From: Patiria miniata
Taxonomy: Eukaryota; Echinodermata; Asteroidea; Valvatida; Asterinidae
Assembly: GCF_015706575.1 (NCBI RefSeq)
Contig: NW_024037062.1
Location: 8,428,811-8,492,810, forward strand
Length of the DNA stretch: 64,000 nucleotides
Direction: 5' to 3'
Part shown: piece by piece, positions 22,042 through 34,699 of the stretch
Layout of the letters: each line of letters starts with the position of its first letter
Numbering within the stretch: the stretch's first letter is position 1
Notes under the pieces: model-generated
What the model saw: only the letters and a program-made list of their open reading frames with translations
Database searches by the model: none
Told to the model about the DNA's origin: nothing
Translations under genes and position numbers: made by a program

Positions 22042-24880
22042 CGTCGCATCCGTGTATCACGTTTTTGGAAATTTTCTTTTTCTAAGTAATATTTTACTTG
22101 TCCAACTTTGAGAACTTCTTTGTTTAATAACAAACTTTCAAAGTAAGATTGTACAATGTATTTTTAACATCACTTGGCCTTGCAGATCAAATCTTCTGTT
22201 TCCTTTTTTGCAATGTCAGACAATTTTCTTCACAGTATTTTTTTTTCTCAAACTAAACCCACACAAGCAATATTGATGATTAATCATAGCAAATACAAAC
22301 ATGTGCATTTAGTCCTTAAAAATTAAAACCAAAATGACACAAATATTTTGAAAGAACAACAAAATATTTCTCATTAAACAAAAATGAAAGAAACGGTGAC
22401 GCAACTTGAAACTCTTAAACCGACATCAAGATTTTGTATAACGGAGCCAGGCTATCGCGTCCCCACAATGACTCACAAACACGAGACACGATTGTTGCGC
22501 GGCATGACGCAGCACTACCCCCCCCCCCCTTCCAAACTTGCGCTGGAAGTCTACAATTGGCCCGAAGTAACCGCAGTTTGTCAAGACGTGGAAATCCCTA
22601 CTTTGACTTCAGTGTCATTCAACTTCAAGGTCGGGCGATGACAACACAAACAGAGTCCAGAACTCAGGTGTCACAGTGACGACAATTGAGATCATGGGGG
22701 AAAAAAGTCGCATTGAAACGGTTGTTGAATGGCAAAATTGTAGCATTTTCAGACTAAAGAAAACATGTGTGTTTTAAACTAAGAGACTTTAGAAAGTACA
22801 TGGACAGTGTCTTGATGTTCAAGTTTGGACCACTTCCTTCTTATTTTGACCTGATGATTGCCTTTACCTGTACTTAATTTACAAAATTCTCCTCAAAATA
22901 AATCATCACTCATTACTACAGAATCTCAATATAGCAGACTGAAACAATTTACCAAAAATAGAAAGAAAAGGGCAATATTTTAAAGGAGAAAATAATCTAT
23001 ATTGATTAAAGGGGCATGCAACATAACTTTTATTTAAAATGCAATCCTTGAAAATGCACATTTGTGACCCATTTAACCTTATTTTTCAATTTTCCTTTTG
23101 CTATTTTCAAGGGTACTTTTGGTGCTTTTTTGGTTTTCATGCTACGGCTACTTTTGTGTACACATACATGTACACATGTATGTATACATGTAACCTACAT
23201 TTGTAATGTTACACAGCACCAAAACTTGCCAGAATTTTGTCCGAAAACAAGGACATTTTTTTTTAATGTTTAAACTAAATTAAGGTACAGGTAGTGCACT
23301 TTTCAATTAAAATTAACCAAAAAAGAGATGTCAAATACTTAGTTTTCACACATTTCAGAGGAGTGGAAACAAGTACAAATGTGTTCCAAAGAAAAAGTTC
23401 CCTGACCTTACAATTGCCCGACGTCTATGAGTTGCTCCCTTTCATCTTAAGTGGGTCAGGGAACCAGACTACAGGAACATGATTGTTTTTCTAGGTTTTT
23501 GCAACATCGATACGAACACAAAATTTCAAACAAGTCAGTGTAACAATATTTACTATAAAATACTAAACCCAAAAATCCATCCATTTCTGAAATTACAACA
23601 AATGCAAATGTTGTATAAGGGATTGATGTATTTGGATTAAACAAGTACTCATTCGATTCACTGAAAAAGGCGAATACCCTTTTTATATAACCCTTGGTGT
23701 GCACACGCAATGTGCACATCATACATGTACGACAGTCCTTCTGTAAATTGAGGCGTGCGATCACACCCCTGGCCCCACGCCATCACATGCCTAAATGCTT
23801 CCCGAGAAGCGTGAACAATCGCACGCCTGAATCCCTCAGTACCGCACACCTCGGCATACGTACATTTACAGCATAATTTGTGAAAAATAAAGTACGTCAG
23901 TGAAGAGAAAATGGCTTTATTGTATAAAACCAAGATGAATATTATGAAATAATATCCCAGCTTGGACCATAGAATCACACACCTAGAAAAGTCACTCGCC
24001 TAGAAAATCACAGGCCTAGAAAAATCACACACCTTAAAAATCCAGGTGTGCTTTTTTCCACACACCTGTGATTTCCAAATCAGAAGGCCTGATACAACGG
24101 AGGAGTATAATTACAATAGAGCACGTCTCGACTGCACTATGAATGAACTTTCCAACAATCCAAAAAAGGTCAATGCCTATATGTACACGCACACCCAACG
24201 TGTACAATGCACACCCACACGCAGGCACTATCAATGAAGTCTTGTGACTTGACCACACAATGATAAAATTCCGTTCACCAATTCACGTGATGACAACTAC
24301 ACCGTGTAGTGCGGTCTTATCAGTCCATTCACGGGCATGTGATCTGGCATCCTTGTTCAGTTGGCACTGCAGGGCTCCACGACTGAGCTTTTCTGTACGA
24401 AATTAAGCCACACCTCTATAATACTTAAACTGATTCTTTTAACAATAAAAAAGACATAGTGTCAGTGCCTTATTGCAAATCTCTGACAGCAAAACTGAAA
24501 TTTTGCATCAGATTGGGCCAAGGTTTAGTGCAAGTGAAAACATTTTCTAAATACTTTTAATTCTTTTGAAAATTAAAAGGCTGTATTCGACAAGCACACA
24601 AACACGCGTACATGTTTAAGTTGATAATTGATACCCATTTGTATTTTGAAGGCACTGCTAGTTACATATACATGTAACATGTTCTTGTTTGTCAACATGT
24701 TTTACCCTTAGTAGAAAGAAGTATATTTATGCGTACCTGAAATCTACAGTAGGTGAACTTTGTAGGAATAAATCCAAGCAATAAAGACCAAAAATTCAAT
24801 TTTTCCTTGACATATCTCGGCTTACAATGTTCATTGTACAGTGAAATGTTATGTAAAATAATAAAATCAAAAAATTTTGT
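22042..24880. other. Upstream region of FNIP and spacer, no gene seen
   Basis: AT-rich. No TATA box was found in the first 300 bp upstream of the FNIP start codon. TACATGTA-rich patches lie near 23160-23200 and 24600-24690. GGGTCAGGGAACCAGACTA at about 23453-23471 matches the terminal repeat of the MITE at 58.06 kb, so a decayed copy ends here. Confidence 0.5.
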
Positions 24881-24889
24881 TTTATATAA

Positions 24890-25215
24890 AACTTGCCAAA
24901 ATACATAATTTGCATACACACATGTACATTGTAATTTGCCAAAATGTCATGATTTACCAAAAAATGTAATTTGCCAAAATGTACTATGTACATTTACATT
25001 TGCCAAAATGTACTGTACGTATATTAATTTGCCAAAATGTATTGTCAAAATGTGTGTAATTTGCCAAAATGTACATGTAATTTGCCAAAATGTACATGTA
25101 CATGTACATTGTAATGTGCCAAAACGTATGTAATTTGCCAAAACTACAAAAATGTATGTACCGGTATGTACTTTGCCAAAACATATGTCATTTGCCAAAA
25201 CTGTACATTTAATTT
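24890..25215. repeat. Minisatellite, unit about 20 bp
   Basis: About 12 irregular copies of (T)AATTTGCCAAAATGTACA, mixed with ACATGTACATGT stretches. Small open frames here are by-products of the repeat. Confidence 0.88.
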
Positions 25216-25847
25216 GAATCACATCAACATGTACATGTACATGTACCTGGTACATTGTGCAGATATCAGTCTGACCACATTCCAATCATAGCAGGATCCT
25301 TCCCAATGGTACACGCACATAATATTATTATGCACAACTAACAAAATATGATTCCGGTTGTGGTGGCCAAATTAGTCTTCAGCATCTCCCGACGAAATTC
25401 ATTCAGTTTTTCTGTTAGCTCCCTCCCATATTTAGTATTCAGGCAGTACACCCAAACATCCAACAATAAGGTCTTGACCTTTCATTGACTAAGTGTATGG
25501 CATTGGCCTGCCCATGGATGTGCCCCGCATACCTAATGACCATCTCAATGGTCAGAGAATGACCACAAGGCCACAAACTGTGTGTTGACCACTGGGATAG
25601 GGGCAAACCTGTATGTTTGACCCCCTAGTCATCTTTTTGGCCAGCCAGGTCAACAAACACAACCATCAATATGATGTCCCTGGCTACCTTCTGTCAAGGA
25701 CAAGAAAGGACACTTCCTAGAAGTGGCCTACATACAATGTCTGCATCATCATCAAAGGAATAATAGCCATGCTTTCCTTGAAGTTGAAAGTGAAGTCAGG
25801 TACCTGAGAACAATGTATTTGCATGTCTTGAACTTTTTTTTGTTCTA

Positions 25848-25849
<2 letters not shown>

Positions 25850-25899
<50 letters not shown>
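25850..25899. repeat. Homopolymer of 50 C
   Basis: An uninterrupted run of 50 C on the plus strand. Proline- or glycine-repeat open frames across it are artefacts. Confidence 0.95.
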
Positions 25900-25900
<1 letters not shown>

Positions 25901-26094
25901 AGTGTCACCAAAATCACTCCAAAAGTGAACATGAAGTTTGAAAAATCAAGCCAATACTCCAAAAGCAGGAATGCAACTGGGGACTTAGAAAAAAACGAGG
26001 AAACTCAAAACCACACAAGACTTTGTACAGTGTTTTTCAATTTGTAATGGCATTCATGAGAAGTAAAATCAGCAGATCCGAAGAAAAGTTGCAC

Positions 26095-26420
26095 GCCTGA
26101 AAAAGAGAAACTCAAACCTCAACACGAAACTCAAAAAGTCAACTCGCTACTCAAAAAGCCACTCAACACTCAAAAGTTCAACTCAAACCTTGAACAGTCA
26201 ACTCAAAACTTGACAAGCCAACTCACAACTCAAAGTCAACATGAAAGTTGAAAGGTCAACTCGGAACTCAAACAGGGCAACTCAAAACTCAACAATCAAA
26301 AGGTCAAATTGAAACTCGAAAGGTCCACGCGAAACTAGAAATGCCCGCTCGAACAGTCAACTGAAAACCTTGAAAGGTTAATTCAAAACACATAAAGTCT
26401 ACCATGTACATGTAACTCAA
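26095..26420. repeat. Minisatellite, unit about 20-27 bp
   Basis: Degenerate copies of AACTCAAAA(C/G)TCAAAAGGTC with insertions of TGAAAG. No coding content. Confidence 0.82.
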
Positions 26421-27084
26421 ATCTTCTGCTTAAAAAACTCATGTCTACTCAACAGAAAGTCAAATCATGAAGAAAAGAAACCCTAATTTTAGACTTAAGG
26501 TAAACTCCCCCCAGCATCCCCCTAGCCAAACCCCTATCTTTCCTAAACTGTGTAATGGGAAAATGGCCCAGAAATCTGCAATTATGAAACAGGCAAGTCA
26601 TACTTTGTTGATCATTAACGATTGTTCTTGCAAACCACCTTTGAACTAAATTGCATAATATCAACATCTCATGTGGACTTTAAACAGTACATGTATGCCT
26701 TGGCCTTGTAAGTCACATGCCACTGACCACCTACATTGTACGTCGCACGAGCGTAATCAACATTGTTACGTACACGCGCTATAATTGGCACAGTCACGTG
26801 CCTATTTGGCACACGTTATACAATACTCATAGATTACAACCACAATAGTGATGTGTACAAAATGTACATGTATTTTGAAAACTTTGGTTGTGCGAGTAGT
26901 AATGGTCATGATGGTAGGGATTAATGTGCAATTCATTCTTATCACTTGGTTCAAATTTAACCAAATTGTTTTGGGATGTGAAGACGACCTTCTCAGATGA
27001 CAAGGGCAGGACCCATTTATAACTTCACTTAATTTTTCTCTAAAGATTCGGAAACTGGAATATTTTCTACAATGAAACCTTGCA

Positions 27085-27450
27085 CAAGCAGTGCGGTGGG
27101 CCAGTGGTTACGGTGTTCGACCCATGAACCCTGACAGGGACCGTGGTGCTTGTGTTCTTGGGCATGACACTTTACTACAATTGCCTCTCTCCACCCAGGC
27201 TCATAAATGGGTACCTGTGAGGGTAGAAACAGATTGCACTGATGCTTGTGTTCTTGGGCAAGACACTTTACTACAATTGCCTCTCACCACCCAGGAGTAT
27301 AAATGGGTACCTGGTAGGGTAGATCAAGGCCAATTTGCACTGATCTTGGCTGCAGAAAAGTGGTCTCGTGGTCTGGTGGACTGGGGTATTAACTGTTTGC
27401 GCTTTGAGACCCAGTTTTGGTGGAAAGCATTCCATATTGAAGCAACTCTA
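27085..27450 (+). mobile_element. tRNA-like SINE with duplicated central domain
   Basis: The head GCGGTGGGCCAGTGGTTACG resembles a Pol III A box and is followed by GTTCGACCC. The central block TTCTTGGGCA(A/T)GACACTTTA plus ACAATTGCCTCTC, CACCCAGG and ATAAATGGGTACCTG occurs twice, at about 27152-27215 and 27250-27315. I recognise the central block type from animal SINEs but cannot name the family. Confidence 0.6.
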
Positions 27451-27930
27451 TTGCAATTCATGTAACGCATTTATAAGGATTCACTTCGAACCCAAACTTT
27501 TTAAGGGGCAATGATCCCATTCTTAAGCAACTGAATGGGCTCTTTCATTCTCAATCCTACAAAATCCTTCAAAAGCTCACATACATTATAACATGACCAA
27601 TATAACGGTGCATGATACCACATAAAAATATGCACAATTGTTTCAACAAACATTTGTGTACACAACAAAGTATTAAACAGCCATTCTAGTACCGAACACT
27701 AATTCTGATTGACATGACAATTTCATATAAAATTCAAAAAAAATATAACCAATTCTGGCCCACACATAAAGTATCGAGATATTTTGAAAACGAAAGAAAA
27801 AAAAAGTGATGTACATGTATAAACGGAAGTATCACTATCAAGTATTAAAAAAAGGATTACATGTATTATGTACAGTACATGTATGTTTTTAACTACATTT
27901 TAACATATGGAAAATGGAAATGAAACTCAC

Positions 27931-27960
27931 CTTTTATAGGATGCTAGCACTTCTGGTGAT
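27931..27960 (-). CDS. Doubtful 30-nt exon
   Basis: Flanked by consensus splice sites (TTTCCAG before, GTGAGT after, on the minus strand). In the frame set by the segment at 29604-29751 it reads SPEVLASYKR. It could be chance. No family recognised. Confidence 0.22.
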
Positions 27961-28410
27961 CTGGAAATACAAAAAAAAAAAATAATCATTAATTTTTAAT
28001 TTTCTTGGTGCTTAGGCGTCCAGTTGTAAATATGCAATGTCAGTTTGGGTTACATACAATGTACGTGTAAAAAATGGCAAAAAAAGAATATTTGGATGTA
28101 ACATTGACACGGTGTCCGAATGTTACGTCCGAATTAATACATTTTTCCTCATATTTTTGTAAAAGTACTTTCAACTGATTTCAAACTTTCTCAAGTATTG
28201 AAACACCCTAAGACAAATATTATGTTGAGCAATTGTTTAGAATGCATCAATTGATACTTTTAATAAAATAACCAAATATATGGATGTAACATGCACTGCT
28301 TCCCGCAAACGCGGTGGAATGACCCATTTTCAAATGCCATGTAATCGGAAGCAGACCTTTTTTTTTTTGCCTTATAATATAAAATTGAGAAATAGGATTT
28401 CATCTTTAAT

Positions 28411-28426
28411 CCCCCCCCCCCCCCCG
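28411..28426. repeat. Homopolymer of 16 C
   Basis: Plain C run of about 16 nt, without flanking gene features. Confidence 0.9.
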
Positions 28427-28499
28427 GCAAAAAAAACCAAATGACAATTTAACGATTCTTAGGCTTTATATCCGTTGAATCACATTTTAGTCATTTGGC

Positions 28500-28703
28500 G
28501 GAAAGATTTCCATATACGAAGTTCACTCAACACCCTGTGTACAAACTCTATGAGATTGGACTGAAAAATTCTAAGTGTTTTCTAAGAAAATGCTTGTATT
28601 TTCTCACTGCTCAAATTGACTTTGATGACATGAAATTGCTATCTGGGGGCTTGTTAGTCAATACAGAGGAAAATTAGTGAACTTCGTATATGGAAATCTT
28701 TCC
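28500..28703. mobile_element. 204-bp MITE with 8-bp target duplication
   Basis: Terminal inverted repeats begin GGAAAGATTTCCATATACGA and are perfect over about 28 bp. The element is bounded by direct repeats CATTTGGC at 28492-28499 and 28704-28711. An 8-bp duplication fits hAT, P or Merlin elements. The interior has no transposase. Confidence 0.9.
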
Positions 28704-29603
28704 CATTTGGCTTGGGAGACTCCAACATTTTTGGAATCCATGCCAATTCTGTCCAGGAATCGCAAGTCCATTTGTTATCGATTCCAATCTTTGCCAGTGG
28801 AAGAAAAAACATTTGTAAACAGTCCAATTGAATAAGGCAGGAATAAATGTGTTTGCGGGAGGTATTCTAAAACTCTGTTTAAGACCGGTGGGCGTCTTGA
28901 TGGGTGATAATAATAAATTACCCAAGGCGAAGCCGAGGGTAATTATCACCCATCCAGATGATTTGAAAAGTGATGTGAGGCTTATACTACATAGACATGT
29001 ATACAGTTAACAATGTAACTTTAGCATAAACAACGAAAAAGAAACCAAAAAAAAGGACCCAAAAAAAATTTGAACTAGGCCTACACCAAAAAGATGTATT
29101 ACAAAATCTTTGGGAATTCTGAAAATGTTCAATGTTTTCAAACAAAATAGGAAATGTTTTTCTCTAAAAAATTCTTGATTTTCATGAGAAATAATGACCA
29201 ACAATACTTTTTGTCTTGAGATTATAATTTTATGCTGAAAGGAATGGTAATAAAGCATATTGCTGTGGTATGTACATGTATGGGTCTTCAACCAAAAAAA
29301 ATAACAAATATAAATTGCGAAAATACGAAAATAGGGCCTACAAATTACAATACATGAAATATAGGAAAAACTAAATCTAGCCTAATAATAATACTATAGT
29401 AACATGCCTTATTTGTTTTTTTTTATATTTCTTGCCTAATAATCAGCGGGGAAAAGACAATATTGAACTTAGTAATAATATGATTATGATAAGGAACTTT
29501 GACAAAATCGTAAAGTGATAATTTCCCGTTCAGTATAAACACAAACAGTTTCGTTTCTGGAACGTCTAGTAAAAATGTCTGATCAATTGAAATTGCAACT
29601 TAC

Positions 29604-29751
29604 GAGAAATTGTAGTCTTTCTTGTGGGAACGGTACGGGCGAAACCACCGTCCCTTCTTGTCGCGGCCACGGTGGGGAAAATGCGTCGGTACAACGCCAT
29701 GATACCATGGTCCTACGGTACCTCCGTACCATTCAAACTCAAGGATTACAT
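29604..29751 (-). CDS. Doubtful exon, GC-richer than its surroundings
   Basis: Minus-strand segment with a consensus donor (TC|GTAAGT) and a possible acceptor (ATTCCAG). One frame is open throughout (EFEWYGGTVGPWYHGVVP, then GRWFRPYRSHKKDYNFS) and joins in phase to the 30-nt candidate at 27931. A second frame starts with ATG (MALYRRIFPTVAATRRDG), arginine-rich like a mitochondrial presequence. I recognise neither. It may be part of an unrecognised gene or nothing. Confidence 0.25.
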
Positions 29752-29829
29752 CTGGAATTAAGTTTTGGAATCGCCATCGTCACGATCGTCATCTTTTCAC
29801 ATATGTGGCCATTCGTCACTTTTTATTGA

Positions 29830-31816
29830 CAGTTCTTGTGTTTTGCAATGCGGTCGAAGTGATATCATCACATGACTGTGTGTGTTACGTTGCCACAAAG
29901 AGTCTGAGGTCTGTTTGGTCCCTTTTCACACCCGTTGTTTTACAGTAGCAGTGGGTCTGGGTTTAAGGCAAGCACAGCGGTATTGCGGATTAGTATACAG
30001 TGTTCTCAATAGGAATATACAGTGTATTTTTTTTAACGGTGGGGAACCAGTCTGAATTAGTCACGAGACAGGCAACCTCGTCCCCCAGTGCTTACTTTAT
30101 TTCTAACCACGTTTCTGAATGGTATGAGAGAGAGCAGGTAGTGGTGCGCGCGTACTGCTCGAAATCCTGAGGACGAGGTGAGAGACAGGGTTTTTTTTCT
30201 GAATGGCAATGGTGTATCCAGTCATAGAGCTAGGACCAATGAAATAAATTTGAACGGACGCCAATCTGGGAAATGGTTAACGCCATCATTTCAATACAAG
30301 ACTTTTGACACCAAAACTAACGCTTTATCTCTTAAATAACCCCCCACCCCTTGAAATTCGAAAATTAACCCCAAAATGGCCTTTTCTGGCTATTCTGCCG
30401 ATTATTGTTGTAGTAAAGATGAATAAAGACTTATTATTTCAGAAACATTCTGGAACAAATGGAAAGAGTCGGAAAGATGCTTAGCTTGAGGTGCTGCTTT
30501 GAAAGTTTAACCCCTGAAAGAGGCAACAGGAGCATAGCAAGGGCATTTACATGTATATGGGGGATAATTACAATGTCTTGAAAAGGGCACTTGCACATCC
30601 AGGCTGAAATGTATATACAGACACATTTTTTCTCAGTACACTTGGCCTCCGTAAAATCAAATTGGGGGGGGGGGGGGGGGGGGGGGGGGCTGGTACCATC
30701 TATCGATGGGGGTGCTGTTCTAACCGAAAATTATGCGCACTAGCATAACGGATGTATGCTGCTTTAAGTTCGCGATCATACATGCATTCTTACGAAGGCG
30801 CCCATACAGCCGATGGCACACTAATGCCATGACTTTTTGTAAAGTAATGATTTATAGACATCCTGTATAATTCGTGATTGCACTGATAATGTAAGTAGGC
30901 TGATTCAACGGAAATTACTAGGCCATCTTTATTAAAGATGAAAAGACGGACATGGATGGACATTCTTGAATCATACTACTTTCATTATTATGTTTAATCC
31001 AGCTCTTGTTCCATTTATTACTCATTCAATGTAGAATTGGTATCATTCAACACTAAAGCAACCTATTTTATTTATGAAATTGAGATGCGACTTGATACAT
31101 GTTCATAACAAGGACACGTACAAATTTGTGACAAATTTCTGTTCCTGTTATGAAAATGTATGAAGTCTTGAAGATGTGTGCGGCATCCCTTTAGTTTAAA
31201 AATACCTACAGGTTTAATGTAAGATTGGTCAGTGGCAACCCCTCAACGGATAGCTTTACTTTAAGAACAAATATAGGATAATTCATGCTTCATTTACTGC
31301 TTCCCAACACTTAAAGATGAAATGTCTGTCCATGTTATGAACGTTTATCTTGAAGGTAATCCTCTGTAATTTCTGGAATCCTGAGAAATTTATCAAACTT
31401 GCTGGTGGACAATGTTCTTACTATAGTGGACATTAAGTAGAAAAAGAAAAAAATGACAGATTACTCCATGTATCGACTTCTGTCTATGGTTCCCCCTAAA
31501 TGTCACACTTTGGTTACCGTTTGTGTGGAAAGACCCCCAGGCCTATAGCAGTTTTATACAATAGATTTTACTCATTTACATGTATATCTAAATGCCCGCG
31601 ACTGTCTGTGATACTTAGTGATAATAGTGCATTAATAATGTTATTAATGTATTAAATTGTCAGTTATGTGCTCATCTATGAAAGTCTTACTGACTTCAGT
31701 GGTGTGTTCAATATAAAATGTCAAAGCGATTAAAATGGGAAAAAAGGCATTCATTTCGCAATAATACTCACTGTCCACTGTGCGTGCAGTGCAGATTGAG
31801 TTTTTTGGGCGGGGTG
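29830..31816. other. Spacer, no gene seen
   Basis: AT-rich sequence with a run of 26 G at 30664-30689. No exon, tandem array or terminal repeat that I can support. Confidence 0.55.
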
Positions 31817-31839
31817 TATGGCGTGTCAAACGTTGCAAT

Positions 31840-32260
31840 ATTCAATATTTTGCAATATATATGTTGGATGTTCAATATGTGTTTGTTATCTTTTACATTT
31901 ATGTGCGATGTTCAATATAAGTGTGCGATGTTTTTCATTATTTGCGCGATGTTTAATATATTTGTGCGATGTTTTACATTTATATGCGCTTTTCAATTTA
32001 TATGTGCGATGTTTTTGACGATATGTGCGATGTTTTCAATATTATGTTAGATTTTTGCATCAAATGTGCGATGTTTTGCGATACAATTGTGTGTGTTGTT
32101 TTACAATATATTTGCGATATTCTCAAATATGTGAGCGATGTTTTAAACATATGTTTGACATTTCGAGCTATTCGTATTCGATGTTTCATCGGTATGTTTG
32201 CATTCGATCTTTTGCAATATGCATTTGATATTTCCTTTTTCATTCGATGTTTCTTGAAGA
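31840..32260 (+). repeat. Left-arm minisatellite, unit about 24 bp
   Basis: Repeats of TGTGCGATGTTTT(N)CAATATA. The mirror array lies at 41345-41815. Cysteine/phenylalanine-rich frames across it are repeat artefacts. Confidence 0.88.
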
Positions 32261-32639
32261 GTCAAAGTCTGGTTACTAGACCGCAAAAGTCTGACTATTT
32301 TGCCTAAAGTCAGTGTATGAGACGTCAGGGGATCGCGTAAAGTGATTAGAGCCAGACCTAAACGGTAAAACCGGAAGTGTGGGTAATTCTTTAAGCATAT
32401 ACGCAATGCGTTCATCATTGTTTGGGCAGTACCCCCAGCTGTGCCTGTACTACCCATAGTGTTATGTGCATCATCTATGCATTGCATTGAGGAGTGCATG
32501 ACACATGGTCTGAGCTCCAAGGCCGATGTGCACCTGTCCCGTTTAATGATCCAGTTACCTGTTAATTTGTTACCTGTTAATTTGTTAATAATTTGTTAGC
32601 ATAAGCTGATGTAAAATTGGGCAAAATTAGATGTTTATG

Positions 32640-33330
32640 AAAAAAAATCAAATTGTAAGGGGTTAACCTTGCATTTTTTAAAGCAAAATCGGGAAAAATC
32701 AGATGTTTCTGGAAAATTGCAGATTGTATGGGGTTAGATGTTTATGAAACACTTTCAAATTGTAAGGGGTGAACATTGCATATTTTAGCGAAATTGGGCA
32801 AAATCAGATGTTTCCGAAAAGTTAGAGATGTAAGGGATTATACCTTGCTTTTTTAGTGAAATTTTGCAAAGTTAGATGTTACGAAAAATTTCAAATTGAA
32901 AGGGGTTGACCTCGCATTTGTTTAAAGCGAAAATGGGAAAAAATCAAATGTTTCTGGAAAATTGCAGATTGTAAGGGGTTAACCTTGCTTTTTGAATAAG
33001 ATTAGGGAAAATTAGATGTTCATGAAAAAAAATCAAATTGTAAGGGGTTAACCTCACATTTTTTTTTGCAAAATAGAACACAATCAGATGATTCTGGAAA
33101 ACTGCAGATTGTTAGGTCTTAACCTTGTATTTCTAGCAAAATTGGGCAAAAAGAAATGTTTATGAACAAATTTAAATTGTAAGAGGTGTACCTTGTATAT
33201 TTAGTAAAATTTGGCAAAATCAGATTTGTATGAACAATCTAAAATGGTAAGGGGTTAATCTTGCTTTTTTAGCAAATTTTGGAGCATATTTTACTAAAAT
33301 TGGGCAAAATCAGATGCTTCTAAAAAATCC
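32640..33330 (+). repeat. Left-arm minisatellite, unit about 60 bp
   Basis: Copies of TAAGGGGTTAACCTTGCATT, then AGCAAAATTGGGCAAAATCA and GATGTTTCTGGAAAATTGCA. Same family as the central array. Mirror at 40280-41010. Confidence 0.9.
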
Positions 33331-33777
33331 AGATGTAAAGTTTCCGCAAAAACAGCTGTTGAAAAAGAGCCCAATGTTGAACTTTACTGAGTCTGAGGTC
33401 TATCGAGGGGACGATCCTTATTTCAACTCCCGGAGATTTGCTGACAGTCTCTATTTTTCTTTTTAAGAAAGTCGAAATAGCTGAAGAGGGAGGTGAGAAT
33501 CTATATGTGCCCAGATACAAAGAGTAGAAATCTACGCGTCTGCCTTTTGAAAATACACAATTGCGGTGTTCATTGTTGCGTAATGATCCGCCTAGCACAC
33601 GACTGTTTTGCACATTAGGCTGTGTTATGCAGCTTCCTAACAAACCAAACACACTGGGCTCATTATATCGACTTGTTTTTACCCATTAAGGTAAAGCAAA
33701 TGGACCCAGTAATCTTCCTGGCGCGTTTGCTCACCTATAAAGACAACTTTTCTCAGTTTAAGGAAAATTCTAAGGTA

Positions 33778-33851
33778 ACGAAATGGCCGAGTGGTTACGA
33801 TTCGTCGTCCATGGTTAGCGGGGTCCCGGGTTCGAATCCCGCTGGTGTCTT
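33778..33851 (+). tRNA. tRNA-Ser-like Pol III unit, left arm (not a normal tRNA)
   Basis: Perfect A box (TGGCCGAGTGGTTA, class II Ser/Leu style) and B box (GGTTCGAATCC) at usual spacing, followed by TTTTT. The anticodon arm cannot be folded convincingly, so it is probably a SINE head or tRNA pseudogene. The mirror copy at 39806-39879 differs by one base that I noticed (CATGG here, complement of CACGG there). Confidence 0.5.
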
Positions 33852-33917
33852 TTTGGTTTTTAACGTATGAGTTAAATTATTCACTATTATAAGAGATTTA
33901 ATTTCCCGTCGTAAAGT

Positions 33918-34210
33918 ACCAACAGTACCTTAGCTTAATCGGTAAGCACTGCTGCTGGTACTGTCCGCGAGTTCCAGGTTGGCGCCTTCGTACAGGTTCA
34001 GGGCATGTGGTCCACTCGGAGGATCAGGGCTTAGGGGCCGCCCTGTTCCTCCCTTAGCTCTTTGCTTTTACATGGTGCCTGGCCCTCCGGGGTTATATGG
34101 ATGGATAGGGAAGGAAGTGTGTATTGGTCGGGGACGCCGAGACCCCGGAAGAGAACTAAGGGATCGGCTGGGGCATTGTTATGGCTCAGACCGATCCCTG
34201 AAAGCTTGAC
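33918..34210 (+). repeat. Possible SINE, left arm
   Basis: GC-richer block starting with an A-box-like TAGCTTAATCGGTAAGCAC and ending GACCGATCCCTGAAAGCTTG. A 76-residue open frame (from 33979) is identical in the mirror copy, but it has no recognisable domain and is not called a gene. Confidence 0.45.
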
Positions 34211-34699
34211 TAGCACATAACTTTTTGATTTTTTTTACCCTCTATCTTTTATACTTTGGTTTAGTTTGATATCTACAGCTGCTCGGCAGGTCTACGGGTA
34301 GTATCAAAATTGAAACAAAGGTGTATGTCATAAATCAATGAATATTTCATAATTGACTATAATCAAAACGGAGTTTCGTTTGATCAATTTGACTATCATT
34401 ATAAATTATAATGACGCGATTGCCAATTGACGTAAGAAACGCCATAAATTATACCGGGAAAAAATAAAGATGTACATTGTAATAAAAATATTATGTATAC
34501 ATCTTTCAAATAACGTGTCTTTAATTGTGAGCATTCCAAACAATACAGTAATTCGCAATTGTATTAGAATGGTATATGATAGCACGATCAATGCGTCTCT
34601 ATTCAATTTAAAAAAATATAATTTAGGTCCCTATGTGTGAAATATTCTTTGATTGACTATGAGCTTTCCATACGAATGAGTTAATTCGCAAAATATAGC

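Noticed and set aside
25330..25510. Minus-strand frame (KYGRELTEKLNEFRREML) as a gene end
   Set aside because: A stop precedes it, no convincing acceptor was found, and other frames of the same stretch look equally peptide-like. It is probably a decayed repeat.
25717..26047. Polyproline or polyglycine proteins
   Set aside because: They are translations of a 50-nt C run in different frames.
31718..32310. Cysteine/phenylalanine-rich open frames of 66-112 codons
   Set aside because: They arise from the 24-bp repeat in several frames at once and have no homologous domain.
33979..34209. 76-codon frame, identical in both palindrome arms, as a conserved protein
   Set aside because: Identity follows from arm homology. 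The peptide has no domain and the block has tRNA-like SINE features.
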